Virus record (IMG/VR): IMGVR_UViG_3300006810_000074
Coordinates: 1 to 47,552 of that record
Direction: 5' to 3' (one strand)
Source: a virus
Length of the DNA stretch: 47,552 nt
Under the pieces are notes generated by a model, which was given only the letters and a program-made list of their open reading frames with translations, had not been told where the DNA came from and made no database searches. The position numbers were made by a program, and so were the translations under genes. Position 1 is the first letter of the stretch, and every line of letters begins with the position of its first letter. Below, piece by piece: positions 33,569-41,503 of the stretch.

Positions 33569-33681
33569 ATTATCACCGTTAAAATACGACGGAGGCGGGG
33601 CGGGTACGGAAGAGAAACACAACACTCCCTCATGCTTTGGAGGTACACTTTTACCCTTTTTCGAGGCGCAAACCCCACCAT
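33565..33681 (-). CDS. 38-residue basic ORF between clamp and wHTH genes
   Basis: ATG 33681, stop in an ATGA overlap with the wHTH gene. Sequence MVGFAPRKRVKVYLQSMREC, then CVSLPYPPRLRRILTVII. It fills the 120-base gap after the clamp gene and has the same overlap style as neighbours. There is no clear ribosome site and the sequence is short, so it may be chance. Confidence 0.35.
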   Translation of the reverse strand: MVGFAPRKRVKVYLQSMRECCVSLPYPPRLRRILTVII

Positions 33682-33688
33682 GTCGTAA

Positions 33689-34558
33689 TCAATAAGTAAG
33701 AACTCCCGCTTGGAAAGCAAAGAACTCGCTGGAACCCATAACATTAGGCCAATGAATGTAAAGACGCATACCTTGTCCGAAGTCACGGAAGTCGTAAATG
33801 TAAATGTCACAAGAGCCGGTCATAGGCTTGAACACTTCGTCAAGCCCACCGTCGAACTGCCACTTCCATGTTTCCTTTGCCTTTGTTTTAAGTGCAACAT
33901 CTGTCACGGTCTGTCCGAGGTGAAAGTCACCTACTTCGACTTGTAGGTGGTGCGAGTCATACTCCACACCCAAAGTGTATCTGTTGAGTCGCTGTCCATT
34001 CATGGTGTCGCAACGCAAAGCCTCGTACATATCCGTTGAATCCACGGTGTACTTTGCGAGAGGTTTAATCTTGTCACCGTTGCCGGTGATGTAGTACACA
34101 CCGTCTGTGTGCCAAACACGGTTCACGAGTTCAATACCTTTCTTGTGGAACTCGCTGATAGTGTCGGGACTGTGAGAGAACGCCTTAGCATCTCCCGATG
34201 CGTCGAGCGTGGTTTGTTTTCCCCTACTTTTAATTCGTAGGCGATTGTTTTCTTTATCGAAAACGAGTGTCAATAGTTGACCGTGGTACTTGATGATTCC
34301 CAGCATATTGTCGATGCTTTGGATTGGGATATTGCATACATCTTCACCATTGACTGTGCAGGCCATTGTGACCTGTGTCAGCCCCGACAAGTCCCTTGTT
34401 AGACTGCTGGCGATGGCTTGTCCCGACTCGCCATTAAGACAAGTCAAGAGTAGTGACTCAACCTGTGCCTGTTGCTTTCCGTTGACAGTCTGCTTGCGCT
34501 TCATAATGGTGAGCAAGCGGGTCAAGTCGGCGTTGGTGATTTCAACGGAGGAACTCAT
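33689..34558 (-). CDS. PCNA-like sliding clamp (divergent)
   Basis: 289 residues, somewhat longer than archaeal PCNA (about 250). N-terminal SSVEITNADLTRLLTIMKRK resembles the first clamp helix. The mid-part contains SIDNMLGIIKYHGQLLTLVFDKENNRLRIK, in the position of the PCNA core strands. The end (DIYIYDFRDFGQGMRLYIHW) matches the last strands. An insertion of about 40 residues sits in the middle (KIKPLAKYTVDSTDMYEALRC). It would tether PolB to DNA and be loaded by the RFC encoded at 38.6 kb. ATGA overlap with the upstream coiled-coil gene. Confidence 0.6.
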   Translation of the reverse strand: MSSSVEITNADLTRLLTIMKRKQTVNGKQQAQVESLLLTCLNGESGQAIASSLTRDLSGLTQVTMACTVNGEDVCNIPIQSIDNMLGIIKYHGQLLTLVFDKENNRLRIKSRGKQTTLDASGDAKAFSHSPDTISEFHKKGIELVNRVWHTDGVYYITGNGDKIKPLAKYTVDSTDMYEALRCDTMNGQRLNRYTLGVEYDSHHLQVEVGDFHLGQTVTDVALKTKAKETWKWQFDGGLDEVFKPMTGSCDIYIYDFRDFGQGMRLYIHWPNVMGSSEFFAFQAGVLTY

Positions 34559-34785
34559 CGCTTGACCCCCAAGATGTAGTGTGTGAACTTCATGGCCGGT
34601 GCTTCATGCTCGTCTTGAAGTTCTTTGACTGCGGCGACAATGTTGCTCACTTCGGGAAGTTCATCGAGCGTGAACTCCAAATCAGCAAGGCGGGTTTCGA
34701 TGGCCTCAATGCGCCGTTGAACGGATTTGAAACATTGGAGGGCTTGGTTTAGTATTTCATTTAATTCTGCTTCCATTTCACTCAC
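34555..34785 (-). CDS. Small coiled-coil protein
   Basis: 76 residues (ATG 34785; ATG 34776 possible). Heptad pattern over residues 4-60 (EAELNEILNQALQCFKSVQRRIEAIETRLADLEFTLDELPEV). Short C-terminal segment EAPAMKFTHYILGVKR. It sits between the RecA-like and clamp genes with overlaps on both sides, so it may bridge replication proteins. No family recognised. Confidence 0.6.
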   Translation of the reverse strand: MSEMEAELNEILNQALQCFKSVQRRIEAIETRLADLEFTLDELPEVSNIVAAVKELQDEHEAPAMKFTHYILGVKR

Positions 34786-35710
34786 TCCATGTTAGCATTG
34801 GCAGTCCAAACCATTTTACTTTACCCTTGATAATTTCGAGGATGGTGTGGGTCTGCCCGATGTGTTCCATGTGCTTACCTTTGATTTCCTCAAAGGTAGC
34901 CTTGACAATCCAATCGTCGTCGTTCTTGAGTGTGGGGTCGGCCTTAACACCAGCGGCGGTATCGGCCCGCTTCATGTAGCGGGACAAGAAGATTTGTTGG
35001 GAGAACAAGCGCATGGTACCCTTGTCCCATTCCGGTCGCTCGCCGACCTTCATTAGCACTTTGCCACCGGAGCCGTTGTCAACATAGTTGGAAACATCTT
35101 TGAGATGGAAGGTGAAGAACACACAAGGCACAGCAAGACCGTGAAGTCGAGTCATAACTTGGCGGAACAATTGGTTGCGGGTGCGCCATTCCTTTTGGTT
35201 GAAGGAGTCGCCTTCTTCCTTGATAACACCCTTTCGGAGCAGAACATCAGTCATGGCGAACTCGCACCATTTCAAGAAAGTCGAACCACCGTCGAATACA
35301 ATTCCGGCAATATCTTCTCCTTCCTTTGACTTGTCGGCAACAATGTTGACGAAGTAATTTACCTTGTCAATCAAGTTAGCGTAGTTGACGGTAGCATCGT
35401 CGTTGAAGATGCTGTCGTCACGCTCGTCAAGAAGTGGAAGGACTGTGATTTCATCATCACCTGCGTATGCGGAGTCGATGGTAGCCTTTGCCGAGTTGTC
35501 AACATCGAACACATAGATGTGACCCTTCGGCTTCACCTGTCGGCAAATACTGATGGCTGTACCGGTTTTGGCACAGTTCTCCTTGCCGATTAGTGCCATG
35601 CGTACAGGCACCGATTGTGCCGTGTTGTTCTCAAAAAGACCACGGTAGTAGTCCTTGTCAAATCCCGTTTTTGTGACGGTCGCTTCTGTTGTTTTAGTTC
35701 CCCAAGACAT
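34778..35710 (-). CDS. RecA-like P-loop ATPase (Sak4/AAA_24-like)
   Basis: 310 residues from ATG 35710, placed about 26 nt after the shared TATA box and with GGAGGG before it. Walker A IGKENCAKTGTA (G42, K48, T49), where the usual second Gly of GxxxxGKT is Ala. Walker B AGIVFDGG (137-142). Later segments RLHGLAVPCVFFTFHLKDVS and RPEWDKGTMRLFSQQIFLSRYMK fit the RecA-core strands and a sensor. Phage Sak4-type ATPases pair with an ssDNA-binding protein in annealing-driven recombination; here an OB-fold candidate lies two genes away. First gene of its unit. Confidence 0.7.
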   Translation of the reverse strand: MSWGTKTTEATVTKTGFDKDYYRGLFENNTAQSVPVRMALIGKENCAKTGTAISICRQVKPKGHIYVFDVDNSAKATIDSAYAGDDEITVLPLLDERDDSIFNDDATVNYANLIDKVNYFVNIVADKSKEGEDIAGIVFDGGSTFLKWCEFAMTDVLLRKGVIKEEGDSFNQKEWRTRNQLFRQVMTRLHGLAVPCVFFTFHLKDVSNYVDNGSGGKVLMKVGERPEWDKGTMRLFSQQIFLSRYMKRADTAAGVKADPTLKNDDDWIVKATFEEIKGKHMEHIGQTHTILEIIKGKVKWFGLPMLTWSE

Positions 35711-35729
35711 ATTATTCCCTCCTGTTGTA

Positions 35730-35743
35730 GCCATATAAAGGTT
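35730..35743 (-). promoter_or_regulatory. TATA promoter box, RecA-like/clamp/methylase unit
   Basis: Minus strand AACCTTTATATGGC. Core centred about 26-27 nt before ATG 35710. It lies in the 41-base gap after the chaperonin gene, so the RecA-like gene begins a new unit. Confidence 0.7.
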
Positions 35744-35751
35744 GGCTTTGC

Positions 35752-37335
35752 CTATTGTTCGCCCACCAAAACGATTCGGTCGGTGAGTAGCATGAGCCGA
35801 GCAATTGATGCGGCGGCTTTGAGTGAGTTGACAAGCACGAGAGTAGCGTCGTACACATTAACAGTGTCTTGTGTTTCGATGTAGAACTCCGCCGTGTGCA
35901 AGTTCTTGTAGTAGTGCCTTTGTTGGAATAACTTCCTAATATCTGCGAGCGATTGCTCACTACCAGCGTTCTTGGTCAACACACGAACCGGTTCAAGGAG
36001 AACCTTCTCCCACCGCTCGTTGCGTGGACTTTCCGGTCGCTCGGTGACGGAAGTGCGTCGTGCGAGAGTCACGCCAGCACCGTGAATGGTACCACCCTTC
36101 ATGGCGAGTCGGGTAGCGTTGACAGCATCGTCAACCCTTTCCCTCGTTTCACGGATTTCAGCCTCGCTGAATCCTCCGATGTGAATGTTAGCAATCTTTG
36201 AATCCAAACGAGCAATACGAGTGAGTAGTTTTTCCTTTACAAAAGAATGGTCAGCCGCTTCCGCCTGTTTTCGCAAACCTGCGATGTGGTCGTTCAGCGT
36301 ATTTACAGCCGAAGAGCCAGCAATAAGAACTGTTTCTGTTTCGTTAATTCTAATTGTGTCAGCAGTTCCGAGCATTCCTTTACCGGCAACAACATCGGCA
36401 ACCGTATGCCCTTCTGCGTCGAAGAATATCTTGCCACCGACAAGGGCTATAATGTCTTCAAACCAAGTCACAGGGTCAGCGTATGGTACCTTGATGGCAC
36501 AAGCCTTGACAACACCACCAACATGATTGGCGATGAGGTTCGATAGAGCAACACCCTTAATGTCTTGACATATAACGATGAGCGGTCGGTTGTTCTCAAC
36601 CGCAATCTCAAGCGCAGGCATCAAGTCTTCAAATTCCTCAATCACGGTTTGTGTCAAAAGGAACAACGGGTTGTGGTATTCGACGGTACGCCTGTTCGTA
36701 TTACAGAACATCGGAGAAACGAATGTTGTGGGAACACTTGTTCCGAGGGCTTTCGACCAAATCGTATGGTCAAGAGAGCCGACCTTGAGATTGACGAGAG
36801 CGTCGGGGCCGAGTTCCGTGAAGATTTCAGCAACGAGTTCGCCAAGATATTCGTCGTTGTTAGCGGCGACAGAAGCCACGAACTTTAGCCGCTGTTCTAA
36901 CTTTTCCCAATCATCATCGTCAGTGAGTGCATCAAAATCAATCTCATCACTTTGTCGTTCGATGTATGCAACGGTTTCGTCGGTCAGTTGAGCGATTTCT
37001 TGGGCGGCTCGGACTTTGTTGGGGTGGTCGGCGTATGCGTTGCAGATTGCACGAGCAAGTAGTGTTGCCGTTGTAGTACCGTCACCGGAAGCCTGTTGAG
37101 CCTCAAGTGCGGCCTGTCGGAACAGTTGCACTGCGGCTTGCACAGCAGGCTTTTCGGACTGTACGGAGGAAACAATCTTCACGCCGTCGTTCAACACCGT
37201 TGGTGGTCGTTCGGGATGCGTGACGAGAACAGTTCTCGCCTGCGGTCCCAGCGTACCTTCAACGGCATCAGCGACAAGGTTGATGGCCTCCAAGAAAGCG
37301 GCTTTCGCCTCTTCACCCATGACTACATTCGACAT
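35752..37335 (-). CDS. groEL: Group I chaperonin (GroEL/Hsp60-type)
   Basis: 527 residues, close to GroEL length. Conserved GroEL segments line up: TLGPQART (28-35), the ATPase loop ASGDGTTTATLLA (82-94), SVAANNDEYLGELVAEIF, YxSPMFCNT-type SPMFCNTNRRTVEYHNPLFLL, PLIVICQDIKGVALSNLIAN (apical domain), RVDDAVNATRLAMKGGTIHGAGVTLAR (second ATP-binding segment with the VDDA Asp). The terminal GGM repeat is lacking. No GroES is recognisable here, so it may use a host or diverged lid, or act alone. It would fold virion proteins such as the capsid. Archaea usually carry the group II thermosome. Preceded by GGGGG, 28 nt after the upstream stop. Confidence 0.85.
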   Translation of the reverse strand: MSNVVMGEEAKAAFLEAINLVADAVEGTLGPQARTVLVTHPERPPTVLNDGVKIVSSVQSEKPAVQAAVQLFRQAALEAQQASGDGTTTATLLARAICNAYADHPNKVRAAQEIAQLTDETVAYIERQSDEIDFDALTDDDDWEKLEQRLKFVASVAANNDEYLGELVAEIFTELGPDALVNLKVGSLDHTIWSKALGTSVPTTFVSPMFCNTNRRTVEYHNPLFLLTQTVIEEFEDLMPALEIAVENNRPLIVICQDIKGVALSNLIANHVGGVVKACAIKVPYADPVTWFEDIIALVGGKIFFDAEGHTVADVVAGKGMLGTADTIRINETETVLIAGSSAVNTLNDHIAGLRKQAEAADHSFVKEKLLTRIARLDSKIANIHIGGFSEAEIRETRERVDDAVNATRLAMKGGTIHGAGVTLARRTSVTERPESPRNERWEKVLLEPVRVLTKNAGSEQSLADIRKLFQQRHYYKNLHTAEFYIETQDTVNVYDATLVLVNSLKAAASIARLMLLTDRIVLVGEQ

Positions 37336-37363
37336 TTACTTTACCCCCAAAGTTATTTGCGAC

Positions 37364-38590
37364 TCAATCCCAGCCGTCTTCGCCATCGTCAGTGTCAGCG
37401 AGAGGTGCGATGCGGTTCATGCACCACCAGCCGGAGGTCATAAAGCGAGCCTCGCCGTCACGAGTGACCCACGGGGAGCCAACAACAACGAGTTCCGAAC
37501 CAACGCCGAAGTCAACCGAGGTTTCCTCGGAGGCACCGACATAGACTTCGATTGGTGGGGTTTCCGACATAATATCGGCATCAGCCACGGTCACGATGAA
37601 TCCACCGTTTTCACGAGGGTCGATGTGAACCACTTCGACAACAGTAGCGTAGGTGGTGTCCCACTTTGCCTTGTCGTCAAGAGTTCCGTAGTGTTCGTGA
37701 CACTTGTCGAGAGAAGGCATGAGCGTTTCACCGAGCCAATCAGCGATAAGTCCACTTGCACCGTTTTCGTCAACCATGAGAGGTGGTGCGGTAAAGATGG
37801 ATGAGAGTTCAGCATCAGTGGTGAAGGCGGTGACCTTTGTACCGTATGCCATACCTTCACGGTTGGCAGGTTTCATACCGATGGTGCCGGTGACGAAGGT
37901 AGGCCAAGATTGCTTTGCCAAGTTGCCGTTGTATCGGAAGGAGTGTAGGCTCGGACTGTCGTTGGAGCCAGCCTTGCGACCCAAGAACAGACACGAGCGG
38001 TCGGGTTCTTCAAGTGGGCGAGCGGAGCCGTACTTGAAGTTCGGCTTGCCGTTTGCGAAGTGAGTTGTCGCTTTGTCCCAAATGAGTGAGAACGAGGTGT
38101 TCGCATCAAGAGCAATATGTCGTGGTGGAATCTCTTTGATTTCATCCGAGCGAGTACCTTCGGTGAAGTCTTGCTGGTTCAGCAAGGAAGGGTTGGCGTG
38201 ACGGGTGTAGGTTCCGTCGTGGTTGTTCTCATAGATGATGAGCGCACCTTGACCAACAAGAGCGAGGCGTTGTGCCATGTCCGGCATCGACTTGAGAGTC
38301 TTGCTCATCTTGTTGTAGGCCATCTTAGCCCAATCCTTTTCACGAGGGACATTGACGAACATACCTTCGTACATCGTTGCGCCACTGCGGGTCAATTTTG
38401 CCTTTTCAGCCACCAATTGTCGTGCCGCTACTCGTAGGGCAAGAGTCTTGCGTTGTTCTTCGTTCTTACCGGATGCTTCCCAACCTGCGCCTTCTTGGGC
38501 GAGGATTGCATCGGCTTTCGCCGATAGCGTCTTGGGGTCAGTTCCGACTTGCGTTGCCACTTTTTCAATCATTTGTTCGTATGCTACCAT
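37364..38590 (-). CDS. Probable ssDNA-binding protein (OB-fold/RPA-like candidate)
   Basis: 408 residues, ATG 38590 with AGGAG upstream. Helical N-terminus (QMIEKVATQVGTDPKTLSAKADAILAQ), then a middle of alternating strands (MYEGMFVNVPREKD, LALVGQGALIIYEN) and a C-terminal beta region (TTYATVVEVVHIDPRENGGFIVTVADADI, GSELVVVGSPWVTRDGEARF). It ends in an acidic tail (LADTDDGEDGWD), a hallmark of SSBs that recruit partners. Operon with the chaperonin and next to the RecA-like gene. Function inferred from strand pattern, tail and context, not from a firm match. Confidence 0.45.
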   Translation of the reverse strand: MVAYEQMIEKVATQVGTDPKTLSAKADAILAQEGAGWEASGKNEEQRKTLALRVAARQLVAEKAKLTRSGATMYEGMFVNVPREKDWAKMAYNKMSKTLKSMPDMAQRLALVGQGALIIYENNHDGTYTRHANPSLLNQQDFTEGTRSDEIKEIPPRHIALDANTSFSLIWDKATTHFANGKPNFKYGSARPLEEPDRSCLFLGRKAGSNDSPSLHSFRYNGNLAKQSWPTFVTGTIGMKPANREGMAYGTKVTAFTTDAELSSIFTAPPLMVDENGASGLIADWLGETLMPSLDKCHEHYGTLDDKAKWDTTYATVVEVVHIDPRENGGFIVTVADADIMSETPPIEVYVGASEETSVDFGVGSELVVVGSPWVTRDGEARFMTSGWWCMNRIAPLADTDDGEDGWD

Positions 38591-38624
38591 GTAGATTTCT
38601 CCTGTATTTTGTCGTCATGTTGTG

Positions 38625-38638
38625 GGGATATAAAGGTT
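38625..38638 (-). promoter_or_regulatory. TATA promoter box, SSB-candidate/chaperonin unit
   Basis: Minus strand AACCTTTATATCCC. Core is about 41 nt before ATG 38590, leaving a leader of about 14 nt that carries AGGAG. It lies between the RFC stop and this gene. Confidence 0.7.
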
Positions 38639-38639
38639 G

Positions 38640-39542
38640 TTATTGGCTCCCTCCGACCAACATACGAACGAAGTTGTAGCGCACTACCTCTTCATCCACA
38701 CCGTTGATTATGTCACGCTCGGCAGTGATTGCCGCTTCAATGACTTTCATCTTGGACTGTGCTTTTGCCGGTGATTCGACAGCGTATTGGAAACACGCTC
38801 GTATTTGGTACCGAACATCACCCTTCAACATCTTGACTGCTGTTTCAAGATTCTTTTCCCGAAAACATACTATCAACATTTTAGAGAAGTCGATGTGGGG
38901 CGCAGTGAGGCTGTCAAGGAATGCTTCGGCGTTTCTGCCTGTCATACCACAGTAGGTCTGTAATGCTCCAATCGCATTTCGCAAGTCACCTTCGTGACCT
39001 TTTGCGATAACTTCGACAGCAGTCTTGGAAATATCGGGAGCGTGTTGAACAGCAATTTTAGTCAATTGTTGAACCATATCCTCATTTGGTATTGGGCTAA
39101 AAGTACGCACTTGGCATCGGCTTTGTAGCCAGCGTGAAACCTTCGGAAGACGGTTGCAGGTGAGAATGAAATAACCGTTAGCGTTTTCAATAACGCCTTT
39201 GAGAGCAGACTGTGCGGCATCGGTCAGTTGGTCGGCCTCGTCAAGCAAAAAGATTCTTTCCTTAACACCACTTCGGGTCATTGGTATAATGACTTCTTCA
39301 ATGAACTCAATCCCACGCTCTCTCTTGGAAGATGCGTTGAAGGTCACGATTTGCCAACCTAAGTCCTTTGCGAGAGCGATAGCCATTGAGGTCTTTCCTG
39401 TACCGGCCATTGGCGAGAAGAAGATGTAGTGTTGCATCGGCATTTCCCCGACAACCACTTGATGTAGTTCAGCGACGAGTTGGTCTTGTCCTACTATTCC
39501 CGTAAGACTTGTTGGTCGGTGGTGAGTAGCCCAAACGGTCAT
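38640..39542 (-). CDS. rfcS: Replication factor C small subunit-like clamp loader
   Basis: 300 residues. AAA+ clamp-loader motifs: TSLTGIVGQDQLVAEL (box II), Walker A SPMAGTGKTS (44-53), Walker B LLDEADQLT (99-107), sensor 1 FILTCNR (125-131), and SRC (141-143) which carries the arginine finger of RFC/DnaX loaders. Sensor 2 area near GHEGDLRNAIGALQTY. Slightly shorter than archaeal RFC-S (about 320). Loads the viral PCNA-like clamp on primed DNA. Only one RFC gene is seen, so it may form homopentamers or use a host or unrecognised large subunit. ATGA overlap with the previous gene. Confidence 0.85.
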   Translation of the reverse strand: MTVWATHHRPTSLTGIVGQDQLVAELHQVVVGEMPMQHYIFFSPMAGTGKTSMAIALAKDLGWQIVTFNASSKRERGIEFIEEVIIPMTRSGVKERIFLLDEADQLTDAAQSALKGVIENANGYFILTCNRLPKVSRWLQSRCQVRTFSPIPNEDMVQQLTKIAVQHAPDISKTAVEVIAKGHEGDLRNAIGALQTYCGMTGRNAEAFLDSLTAPHIDFSKMLIVCFREKNLETAVKMLKGDVRYQIRACFQYAVESPAKAQSKMKVIEAAITAERDIINGVDEEVVRYNFVRMLVGGSQ

Positions 39543-39730
39543 TCAATCAACTCCATTAGTGTTTTAGCCATCTTTATTCCTCTTTCATCCCATCGTAGCC
39601 AATCTTCGGATAACTCTTTGATACCTTCACGCAACCGCTGGACTTCTGCTTGTAGGTTCATGTAGTTATCAACCATCTTACCTGTGAAGTATCGGCCTTC
39701 GCTTCCTTCGTATTTGTCTGTGTCAATCAT
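39539..39730 (-). CDS. Small helical protein, unknown
   Basis: 63 residues from ATG 39730 (ATGA overlap); a longer frame reaches into the neighbour. Sequence MIDTDKYEGSEGRYFTGKMV then LQAEVQRLREGIKELSEDWLRWDERGIKMAKTL, an amphipathic helix. Acidic and coiled-coil-like. It directly precedes the RFC gene and its stop overlaps the RFC start. Confidence 0.5.
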   Translation of the reverse strand: MIDTDKYEGSEGRYFTGKMVDNYMNLQAEVQRLREGIKELSEDWLRWDERGIKMAKTLMELIE

Positions 39731-39936
39731 TCTTCTTCCCCCGTTAAATCGTAAATCACTTTCTGTGCGGCGCACAATTTGCAGTGATGTTTAGCCTCAA
39801 ATTGAGGGAAGCACTTGTTGGGCGTTTTACACTTGACACAGTGAGGACATTTTGTACGACCAAGTAGGCCCGACTCATAAGTCCTACCGCAGTGATAGCA
39901 AGCGGTCCAGCGTCCAAGAATCTTGTAGCGGGTCAT
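39727..39936 (-). CDS. Cysteine-rich zinc-binding protein
   Basis: 69 residues from ATG 39936 (ATGA overlap). Cys pairs in three groups: ACYHCGRTY, KCPHCVKCKTPNKC, and HHCKLCAAQ. At least two zinc sites are likely. N-terminal MTRYKILGRWTACYHCG. Probably binds nucleic acid or protein. No family recognised. Member of a chain of tiny coupled genes. Confidence 0.55.
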   Translation of the reverse strand: MTRYKILGRWTACYHCGRTYESGLLGRTKCPHCVKCKTPNKCFPQFEAKHHCKLCAAQKVIYDLTGEEE

Positions 39937-40088
39937 ACTTCCACTTCCCAAGATGCGTCGAGTGTGCAGTGGTAGCAGGCTCGCTCACCGTCTTTTGCGA
40001 TAACAGCGTCGTCGCATAGCGGACAAAGCATGAGTCCCTTAGAGGACAGTACGCTCTTGAAAAAGAACTTGACTACCTTTCCAGCCAT
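39933..40088 (-). CDS. 51-residue zinc-finger protein
   Basis: ATG 40088 overlaps the preceding stop (TGATG), and its stop overlaps the next start (ATGA). Sequence MAGKVVKFFFKSVLSSKGLM, then CPLCDDAVIAKDGERACYHCTLDASWEVEV. The CxxC...CxxC pair makes a simple zinc ribbon. Seamless overlaps on both sides make this a probable gene. Confidence 0.55.
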   Translation of the reverse strand: MAGKVVKFFFKSVLSSKGLMLCPLCDDAVIAKDGERACYHCTLDASWEVEV

Positions 40089-40702
40089 CACTCATCATCC
40101 CCACAGTCGCATTCAAAGCAAGACCAACAGCCTTCGCACGAACCATTGTCACACCACTCAAATTGGTCGTCGTCAACATATTGACCACAACAATGAGTGT
40201 AGCCATCCTGTATTTTTCCGTCAATAGCAAATGGTTCACCGACTCCTGTGTAGTCACCCTCGCAAGTGATTTCGGGGTAGTCTTCCATGCCGTAGTCAGT
40301 GTGACCGATGATACCGTTGCCCTTGTAATTCTTCATGGGGTCGGTGTCGCAAAGAGCAAAGGGGATGCAACAAATGGATGCTGTGTCGGCACAGTGAGAT
40401 GTACCAGCACGATGCCAAAATTTCTGCTCCAAGCCGCTGTACGACCATGAGCCGTCGCCACCCGTCGATTGGATAACGAGGTCGAAGCCTTTCCACTTGA
40501 CAATGTTGGAGCCGTAGCCTTGACCTTCGGTGGCGGCGTTCCACACCTCACAGAAGTCGCCCCATTCGGAGTCCTTGATGTAGTAGCAAGGGTCGCTGAT
40601 GATAAAGTCGTTGACATTCGGCTCACCGTATTCATCGAGTTGCCACGGTTTAGGATGCTTGATTTCCTGTGTGTAGGTGTTGTAGTGAATCTCCGGCATC
40701 AT
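40088..40702 (-). CDS. Cys- and acid-rich protein, unknown
   Basis: 204 residues from ATG 40702 (40699 also possible). Main part is beta-like with many aromatic residues (NVNDFIISDPCYYIKDSEWGDFCEVW, GSWSYSGLEQKFWHR). The C-terminal 45 residues are a dense Cys cluster (THCCGQYVDDDQFEWCDNGS, CEGCWSCFECDCGDDE), probably binding several metal ions. No family recognised. Coupled to the next gene by overlap. Confidence 0.55.
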   Translation of the reverse strand: MMPEIHYNTYTQEIKHPKPWQLDEYGEPNVNDFIISDPCYYIKDSEWGDFCEVWNAATEGQGYGSNIVKWKGFDLVIQSTGGDGSWSYSGLEQKFWHRAGTSHCADTASICCIPFALCDTDPMKNYKGNGIIGHTDYGMEDYPEITCEGDYTGVGEPFAIDGKIQDGYTHCCGQYVDDDQFEWCDNGSCEGCWSCFECDCGDDE

Positions 40703-41142
40703 TGACCGCACCCCCCATGCTTGCAGATTTCGATGTAGTCACAAAGCAACAGTATCTTGTCGGAAGAACACGAGTACAGGAATCCGAGCCTGTCCTTGTT
40801 CCACAAAAGCCACTTCTCGTCAAGGTAGTCTTCCGTAGCCTGCGGGAAAAGTACACTCTTAAAAGTATTGTAATCGAGGCGACCGAGGTACTTCAAATCC
40901 TCAAGCACTTTGGTGACTTGAGCGGAGAAGTTATTTGGTCGTCTTTTGTTGGCCCATTCAATTTGCGTGGAACAGTCCCAACCGTTAATCCGTTCACAAT
41001 GCACGAGGAATGAAACGACAGTATCGACGCCATAATCGTCACACAACTCCTCAATGAGCGGTCGAGAGGATTGGATGCGCTTGCCTATCTGCGCCGCAAC
41101 AACAGCGGCGAGTCCCAACGCATCACTTAATGTTGCGCTCAT
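40699..41142 (-). CDS. Unknown protein, long paralogue of the next gene
   Basis: 147 residues. Contains ALGLAAVVAAQIGKR then PLIEELCDDYGVDTVVSFLV and WDCSTQIEWANKRRP. These match the shorter upstream gene (DCSMQIKFAEQ, HMCDESSCKVVIDFF). The second half (DYNTFKSVLFPQATEDYLDEKWLLWNKD) is extra. It ends CDYIEICKHGGCGQ. Helical, Cys-containing; function unknown. Confidence 0.55.
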   Translation of the reverse strand: MSATLSDALGLAAVVAAQIGKRIQSSRPLIEELCDDYGVDTVVSFLVHCERINGWDCSTQIEWANKRRPNNFSAQVTKVLEDLKYLGRLDYNTFKSVLFPQATEDYLDEKWLLWNKDRLGFLYSCSSDKILLLCDYIEICKHGGCGQ

Positions 41143-41351
41143 TCTTCCGCCCCCAAAAGTGCTTGAAATTGTTCGGCGAATTTGATTTGCATGGAACAGT
41201 CGGAAGCGAAATTGTCCTCGTGTGCTTCAAAGAAGTCAATGACTACTTTGCACGAACTTTCATCACACATGTGTTCGACAGTATCACGGTCGTACTTCCA
41301 AACATCGTTAGCAACGAAAAGAGCGAGGTCCATCATAGTGTAATAACTCAT
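41139..41351 (-). CDS. Unknown protein, short paralogue
   Basis: 70 residues, ATGA overlaps on both sides. Sequence MSYYTMMDLALFVANDVWKY, then TVEHMCDESSCKVVIDFFEA and DCSMQIKFAEQFQALL. Shares the LAxxVA, (E)xxCD, VV..F and DCSxQIxxA positions with the first half of the gene at 40699-41142. Tandem duplication followed by divergence is the simplest explanation. Confidence 0.55.
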   Translation of the reverse strand: MSYYTMMDLALFVANDVWKYDRDTVEHMCDESSCKVVIDFFEAHEDNFASDCSMQIKFAEQFQALLGAEE

Positions 41352-41503
41352 TCGCTCACCTCAATGCAGTCAAGAATGTCTTCCATGTAGCATGATTCAA
41401 TCTCATTCTTAATTATGTCACGCAAGGTGTTATCCATTAGTTCATCAATGTCAATGTCAAGGTCAATGCTTAGGTCAATTTTTACTGTTATGTTCATGTT
41501 CAT
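41348..41503 (-). CDS. 51-residue acidic protein
   Basis: ATG 41503 overlaps the previous stop (ATGA), stop overlaps the next start (ATGA). Sequence MNMNITVKIDLSIDLDIDID then ELMDNTLRDIIKNEIESCYM. The alternating DLDIDID strand followed by helix is distinctive. Preceded by TGGAGGA, a good ribosome site. Function unknown. Confidence 0.5.
   Translation of the reverse strand: MNMNITVKIDLSIDLDIDIDELMDNTLRDIIKNEIESCYMEDILDCIEVSE

Noticed and set aside
33565-33810. 81-residue ORF overlapping the clamp gene end
   Set aside because: Most of it is out of frame within the clamp gene; only the last 38 codons after 33681 are compatible with a small gene, annotated with low confidence.
35752-37335. Calling the chaperonin a thermosome (group II)
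   Set aside because: The residues around the ATP site and apical domain match GroEL-type proteins (SGDGTTTATLLA, VDDAVNATR, PLIVICQDIKGVALSNL); thermosome-specific segments were not seen.
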